Shown: one piece after another, positions 57,801 through 64,000 of the stretch
How the letters are laid out: each line of letters opens with the position of its first letter
How positions within the stretch are numbered: the stretch's first letter is position 1
Source of the DNA: Naganishia liquefaciens
Lineage: Eukaryota; Basidiomycota; Tremellomycetes; Filobasidiales; Filobasidiaceae
Direction of reading: 5' to 3'
Assembly: GCA_013423385.1 (NCBI GenBank)
Contig: BLZA01000013.1
Location: 124,001 to 188,000, forward strand
DNA: 64,000 nt
Notes under the pieces: model-generated
What the model saw: only the letters and a program-made list of their open reading frames with translations
Told to the model about the DNA's origin: nothing
The model's database searches: none
Position numbers and translations under genes: made by a program

Positions 57801-60800
57801 GCCAACGTTGATCTTCTTGGACAGGTAGTTTCGGAATGAAAGCACACCGGGCCACAAGTATCGAGAATGGAATGGTACGTCGATACCGGGCAAAGGAATA
57901 GTTGCGAAGCCTCGTTCCAGAACGATTGTGCCGGTCTCCTTCTCCTTTGCCAACATCATCTCCCAGCAGCCGTCGATGATCTCGACAAGCTTCTCTCTGA
58001 CTTCTTCGAGGGTCATGATCTCGGCGAGTTTTACAAGGTCAATCTTCTGCACCTTGAGGAGGTTGAGAACGTTCGTCAAAGCCATCAACGCTCGGAGTTC
58101 GCCAGCACAGACGTATTGCTGATTGGCAACGTTCAAGTTGACGATCTGGACAAGGCAATCCTTCTGCTTGCTGATGGCATCGACGATTTCACGAAGCGCG
58201 GCCTCGTTGAAGGTCTTGGAGACTCGTGAGGGGTTGACGGCCATCATGGCGTATTGCGATTTGCCTTCGGCGTCCCGCTGAACAGCACGCTGCATGGTGA
58301 TACCTCGGAAGAAAACGACATCTGCCAGGCTGGAAATGGGCAGAACGTCTGCGATGGCGGCCAGAGCAGAGTATTCACCGAGCGAGTGTCCCGCGAATGC
58401 AGCTTCAGGCTCGATCAAGCCCTTGGCCTTCATATCGTCGAAGGCAGCCTTCTCGGTGACAACTAAAGCGATCTGGGTATATTGGGTCGCGAAGAGGAGA
58501 CCTTGAGGGTGGGAGAAGGTGTAGCTTGTGGTGTAGAGGTCAATGTCACCGAAAAGCGGGAGAGTCTTGACTTGGCCGTCCTTGTCAACAGTATCGTAGG
58601 TAAGATCCATGTATCGTTGGCGGATAGCCTGACCCTTGACACCACCGAAGTGAATGGTAAGCTCCTTGGGATTGTTCTTAACAATGTCGACAATGGAGAA
58701 GCCGTAAGTCTTGCCCAAATGCTCGTCAGCCGCGTCCCAGACAGCTCGCGCTACGGGCGAGTTTGCGTAGAGCTCCATTCCCATGCCAACTTCCTGAGAT
58801 CCCTGACCGGTGAAGACATATGCCGTGGGAGGCTGTCGAACCTCGGCGACACCATCGATGACCTTCTCACCTCGCTGGTTGAGAGTCTCAACCTTGATGA
58901 CTTTCCTGCCATCTCTCATGGCGATATGGGTGAGCTTGACGGTGAGCTCGTCTCCCGGAAGGACCATTCCGACGAAATTGACTTCGTATCTGTAAGTCGC
59001 ACAGCGTCAGCAGCTGCATTCTGTGTGGCAAACCATTACATACGAAAGGACCCTTTCAGGGTGATTCTCGGCAGCGACTGTTTCAACGAAGCGTCGGGTG
59101 GCGGCACTCGACCACAGACCGTGGGTGATAGTACCGGGAAGGAGGGCCAAATCCGAGAAATACGGATTGATATGAATACTGAAGGGGCAGTCAGTTTCAT
59201 ATCACTGCATTGGTTTTGGGCATACGTACGGGTTGAAATCACCGGAGACCTTGGAGTAGGGTTCGTTGGTCTTTGGGGTGGTGAAAGTCGAGACAGCGAG
59301 GTCCGTAATCAAAGAGTAACCTCCGGTCTCCAGGGGAATGGGCTGACCAGAGGGCTGACCGTGCCTCTTCAGATAATCGATCACAGGGTTGCCTAGAGCA
59401 TTGGCACCAGCGTAATCGATGGTCGCCACCTGAACGAGCTGCTTGGTTCGGCTGCGAACAAAGGCAGCGCCCGAAACGTTGATCGAGCTGAGGGTGGTCT
59501 TGTCCTTGTACTGCAACTCGGACTTCGTCTTGAATGTGAGAGTAGTTCCAACCTGCAGAGAGTGACTCTCGTCATCCCACTGGAACCAGTCCTTGGATTG
59601 CAAGACGCCGACATCCGTGTCCCCCTTGAGGTCAAGAGTGTAGTCGGTCTCGTCAACAGTCTCGAAGGTGTTTTCATAGTCGGTGAAGCGGCCTCGGTAC
59701 AAGAAGGCGGAGGTGACCTCGATGACGGGTTCACCGTCTCGAAGGACGAAACCCTTGACCTTAACCGTCTTGCCGCTGTCGCTGTTCACAACCGACACGA
59801 CCTTGGCTTCAGCGCTGCAGACATCGCCGACTGTCAGAGGCGACACTCCATCAACCATCCGGAAGCCGTTCGAGAGGTGGACGAGCTTGAATAGATCGCC
59901 GTCGATGGCGTCAGGGAAGATACCCTTCATAATAGACTGCCAGCCGGTGACGATGGCAAAGTCCATAGGAGCCTGGACTTGCTCGTTTCGACGTTCCTTG
60001 AAGCTCTCACCAGAGTTGCCAACGATGGAACAGAATCGTTCAACCGTTTCCGCATCGATCTTGGTTGGCTCGCAAGTAAAGGTCGACCTGAGACCCAATT
60101 CAGGCAAGCTTTCGTTGTCGCCGAACCAGAGTCGCCAGTAGAAGTCCTTGATAGACTTGTTTCGGCCGTTCATGACTTCGTGGATAGGCGCGAATCCCTG
60201 ATCAGGTCGATAAGTGAACCTAAAAGTCATCGGCAATGACGTTCCGGTGCGCTCTTCGTAGATTGTCAGCTTGACGGCACGAGAAGCGCTCTCATAGCTG
60301 AGGTCGAGCGCCTTGAAGTCGGCAGGATGAGGACCGAAAGATCTGGCACCACCGAAGACTTCGATGGAGGTAGCCTTGCCACCATCCTGATGCACGATGA
60401 CCTTTTGACCGGATCGGGGCGTGAAGAGTCGCTTGAAGGGGTTGCTGATGTATTGAGTACCCTGAATGACGTTGGTACAGGTGAGAACCGCTCGCAACCA
60501 GCTGACATCCTTTCCTGCAAGCGTCTCGAGCCAGTCCTCCGATTTGGGAAGCTGAGAGCCGAGCAGGTAGGCTCGAGTGTTCTGCTCAATGGAAGCTTCC
60601 ACGCCAGGCAAAGAAGCTGGCGCGTTGAAAGGCTTCGCGCCGATGTAGTCAACGGTCGGAACGTTGACCTCAGAACCGTTATAGTACCTTTCGAGCAGGT
60701 ATTGAGCAAGCTTGCTTTCGACGTTACCAAGGATCTCCTTGACAGGCTCGTCAACCTTGGTGGAGTACTTGACAGCGACGGGTCCTTGCAGAATGCAGAC

Positions 60801-63800
60801 TCGCTGAGGATCTTGGTCAAAGACGGCATCGATGTCTTCGGCGGCCCAGAGAGAGTCCTTCTTGAACCAGACTTCGAAGCTGTTGTCAAGGACAGGGATG
60901 AATGGCACGGGCTTCTGACCAGGTCGTTGCGAGATAGCCAAGAAGTATGCCTTGTCATCAGCGGCAACCAGTTGAGTTTGCGCTCGGCTGTAAATCTTGA
61001 AGAAGGAATCCACGACATCGAAAGGCTTCTCCAAGGTGGAGAAAGACTGGATGAGCGACTCCTTCAGCTTGGTGCCATCAACACCGGCGAATCGCTCTTC
61101 GACGCGTCGAAGCCAGTCGCCCAACAAGTTACGAAGGGTGACATCGATCCATCGGGATTGCTTCTCGACGTACATCAGTCGGATCATGCGTCGGGTGATC
61201 TCCTCGTAGGTCATTTGACCAATGTCGCTGACAACGCTTCCGTCAGCCTTTTCGCCGAACCAAGGTTTATTGAAGTCTTTGTTAAGTCGGCTGATAACGT
61301 AGTCCTTCTTGTTCTCCAACCAGGCGGCTCGCTTCTCACGCGGCAAGGCGAAAACGGTATCGTCAAATTCTCGCCAAAGCTTGACGGCTCGATTGGCGAT
61401 CTTGTGAATGGGCTCACCGAGTTCGGATCGAACGGTGAGAATGCCACCAGTAGGCTTGTCATAGGTACCCTCCCACTTGTCGTCATCAACACCGGGTGCA
61501 TCCACGATCAACTGCTTGACAGAAGGTGAGGTGTGCGCCTCCTTGGCAACCATGACTCGCGAAGCGAACAACGCTCCATCAAAGGGCATCGGCTGTGTGT
61601 TGAACATCTTGACGGACCAATCACCAGACAGGTAAGGCCAGACGTCGTCGGCTCCACCGAAACCAGAACCTGCAACAAGCGAGATATTGGCGTGTTGTCG
61701 GATCGAAGCGTAGGTGGAAAGAATGGGCTGATGAACGTCTTCACAGCTGTGGTGTCCACCGGCTCGACCACCGGTCCACTGCAGAATAATCGGGAAGTGA
61801 GGGTTGGCCGCGGCAATGTTCACGACCTGCCGAATACCCTCGACGGATCCAGGCTTGAACGAGACGTGCTTGATTCCGGCGGCGCTCAATGCGGTGATGA
61901 TCTCGGTAGCCTTCTCTGAAGAGGGAATTCCAGCGGCGACACAGAAACCTTCGATGGGCAGGCCTTCTCGACGCATCTCTTGCCAAAGGGGGAACTGGAA
62001 CGTGAATTGTCGCTGATTGATGTACAGCGCGTTCAAGGTGATACCCACACCGGGTTCAATTCGTGATTGGATGTCGGCGACCTTGGCTCGAAGGGCCTTG
62101 GCGTTGTAGTGCGCACCACCGGCCAATTCGACATGGTAGCCGGCGTTCAAGACAGCCGAGACAAAACCAGCGGGAACCGTGCACGGAGTCATCCCGGCGA
62201 CCATGATGGGAGCCTTTCCGAGCAATCGAGAGAAAGGCGTGTCGATGTGGACCTTGCCGTCGAGAGTCTTGACGAGCTTGGGCGCAAACTTCTCGGACCA
62301 TCGCTGCTCGTACTTGACGGGACCAGTGCTGTAGAATTCGGCTCCGCTCTTGCCTTTGTCACCGATGACAAGGAACTTAATTCCTCGGCCTTCCATGTTT
62401 CGGGCGGTCAATGGTCCAATTCCGCTGGCACGGCCGGGACCAAAGTCGACGGCGTGGGTGGCATTCTGCGGGAAGTCGGTGGCCTTGCTCCAGTAGATAG
62501 CCTGGCACAGGACTTGGTCGGCGAGCGCCCGCGTCACAGATCCTGCAGACTGCTGCATGTTTTCACCTAGCCAATGCGGAAGCTCGAATTAGCAGGCTTG
62601 ATGACTATGCACACGATTGGTACTCACCATCAGAAGTGGCATAAGAGGGGATCCTGATGTCCGCAGCAGAAAAGAGCTCTTGACTGCTCAAGTCCTCGAT
62701 GAACAGCTTGTCGGTAGCACCCTGGAGATAGGGGCTGTGGAAGGGAATGTTGATCGGCATGAATCGAACCGAAAAGACTTGTTTCCTCTTGGAGAAGGGT
62801 ACCTTGGATTGGTCAAGACCAGCAGGAGCCTTGACAGCTCGAAGAGCGCAGGCAAGACCGTAAAGCGCCTTGGCAGGACCGGTGACTACAAAGTTTCGAG
62901 GTCCGTTGTGCAGCGAAACGTAGAGTTGGGAATTGGAGGGCAAGAACGAGTTGGTCTTGCTGATGTGCTTCTCCAGGTCCTTAAGCTGGAGGCCGTTAAT
63001 GCCCAACATGTTCGTGGGCACACCCTCATTGTTCTCGACAGCATCCTCGACGACCTTGGGCTCAAGCGCGAGAATTGGGAAGTACTCCTGTCCTCGAAGA
63101 CCGATGTAGAAGAGGAGTTGAAGAGCCTTGAGTGCGTTGCGATCAAACGCCTCGTAAGAGTCCGATGCGGCAACGGCGACGGCTGACACGACACCTTGGG
63201 AGTGACCAGTGGCGCCATCGAAACGGTCTCGCATTTCTCCTGGATGAAGGTCGGAAACCTTGCAGGCTACCAGATACTGAGCGAGCTGGGTGAGACCGAT
63301 CAGGGGCAGCGACAGCGGAACTGACGCCAAGTAGTCGACGGAAGGCCGGGGTGATGTTCCGTTTAACCAGCCGAAAACGTCAAGGCCGTTGTTGTAATAA
63401 GAGGCTCCTTGTGCAGTAGCCTTGTCCGACAGCGAGACGAGGAACGCAGATGCGGTGGTCAAGAAGGCAGTCAGGAATGGCCTGTAAACTTCGTAAAGGG
63501 CATAGAGTTCGTCAAAATAGACCTGGAAGAATACACCTTCAGCTGACTGTGGAAGATAACATGGCAGACGAAAGCTCACCTCATTGCAGCCTTGGCCAGA
63601 GAAGATGGCATAAACGTGAGCCTTGCCTTCCTGGGCGTCCTTCAGAAGCGCGCTCGTCTGAACGGCTGGGACCTTGCTTTCTCCATACACTTCACGAAGC
63701 GTGCTGAAAGCCTTGTAGTATGACGACAGAACCTTGGATCGGTCTTCGGCATCGTACGATTGCGTCAGAGTGTGAATGCTCTGTGACGCCAGGAAAGTCT

Positions 63801-64000
63801 CGTTGAACTTTTCCAGAGACGATAGCAAGAGTTGCGAAACGTCCGTGGTGAATGTCGATCCGGAGGAAACGACTTTGGCATTGACATAGGCCAGGAACTT
63901 GGACAGGAGCTTGACTTGAGCTTCCTGGAGCTGTTCGGCGACAGCTGCGGCATCTACAACGGCGTCCTCGTCGGACGCTTGGATGGTGGCAATGTCTTCG
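51826..64000 (-). CDS. FAS: Single-chain type I fatty acid synthase (beta-alpha fusion), 5' partial
   Basis: Cytosolic multienzyme making palmitate and stearate from acetyl- and malonyl-CoA. Domains in coding order: acetyltransferase with GHSQG (Ser codon 63199-63201); enoyl reductase ([40 protein letters not shown]); dehydratase hot-dog region (about 59400-60700); malonyl/palmitoyl transferase with [14 protein letters not shown] (Ser codon 58383-58385); the MPT remainder [20 protein letters not shown], where separate alpha genes begin; an Ala/Pro linker; acyl carrier domain [12 protein letters not shown] (Ser codon 57117-57119); ketoreductase ([12 protein letters not shown]); ketosynthase with Cys in VGACATA (codon 53591-53593) and [13 protein letters not shown]; and the C-terminal phosphopantetheinyl transferase ([20 protein letters not shown]). 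No stop or start separates beta from alpha. About 3,900 residues are visible; only the first few tens are missing. Stop TGA 51826-51828. Confidence 0.94.

Noticed and set aside
58482-59396. 304-codon plus-strand open frame
   Set aside because: Antisense to the malonyl/palmitoyl transferase part of the synthase; crosses a real intron of the synthase and has no motif.
60327-61529. 400-codon plus-strand open frame inside the fatty acid synthase
   Set aside because: Antisense to the enoyl reductase and dehydratase region; no family features.

Overview
The window is nuclear DNA of a fungus, most likely a basidiomycete (a yeast-like Tremellomycete or a relative). The signs are compact, intron-dense genes (most introns 50-100 nt, with CTGAC/CTCAC-type branch sites), a protein set of ordinary fungal orthologues, and a fatty acid synthase whose beta and alpha halves are one open gene, a layout known from several basidiomycetes. 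The exact clade cannot be read from sequence alone. No virus, transposon, CRISPR array, tRNA or rRNA was seen.

Twenty-two protein genes can be supported, eleven on each strand; the first and last run off the window. Left part (1-18.3 kb): the C-terminal part of an smgGDS-like armadillo protein, complex I subunit NDUFA1/MWFE, the NatA subunit NAA15 divergent from exon-junction protein Y14/RBM8A, prefoldin subunit 6, mitochondrial ribosomal protein uS17m divergent from VID27, a short-chain dehydrogenase, and an uncharacterised Cys/His-rich protein.

Middle part (18.5-40.3 kb): the multi-KH vigilin SCP160, the Smc5/6 kleisin NSE4 divergent from the Golgi protein YIP1, a mitotic B-type cyclin, complex III subunit QCR10 divergent from the splicing factor RBM25, an NCS1 nucleobase/vitamin permease, and a UPF0658 Golgi membrane protein.

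Right part (41-64 kb): a TBL1/Sif2-type LisH-WD40 corepressor divergent from a Nudix (Ddp1/Aps1) hydrolase, a conserved fungal membrane protein of unknown function divergent from the GPI mannosyltransferase GPI10/PIG-B, and the single-chain fatty acid synthase, about 12 kb and lacking only its extreme N-terminus.

The genes do not form one pathway; this is a housekeeping neighbourhood. Partial themes are mRNA processing and binding (Y14, RBM25, SCP160), mitochondrial respiration and translation (NDUFA1, QCR10, uS17m) and the secretory pathway (YIP1, UPF0658, GPI10). The most unusual signals are in gene structure: at least four GC-AG introns with a GCAAGT donor, concentrated in two genes; an 11-nt microexon that completes the Rossmann glycine motif of the dehydrogenase; an 18-nt microexon in VID27; several AAG acceptors; and a long, largely open first intron in QCR10. 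All exon structures were inferred by eye from splice signals, frame and family motifs, without transcript data.
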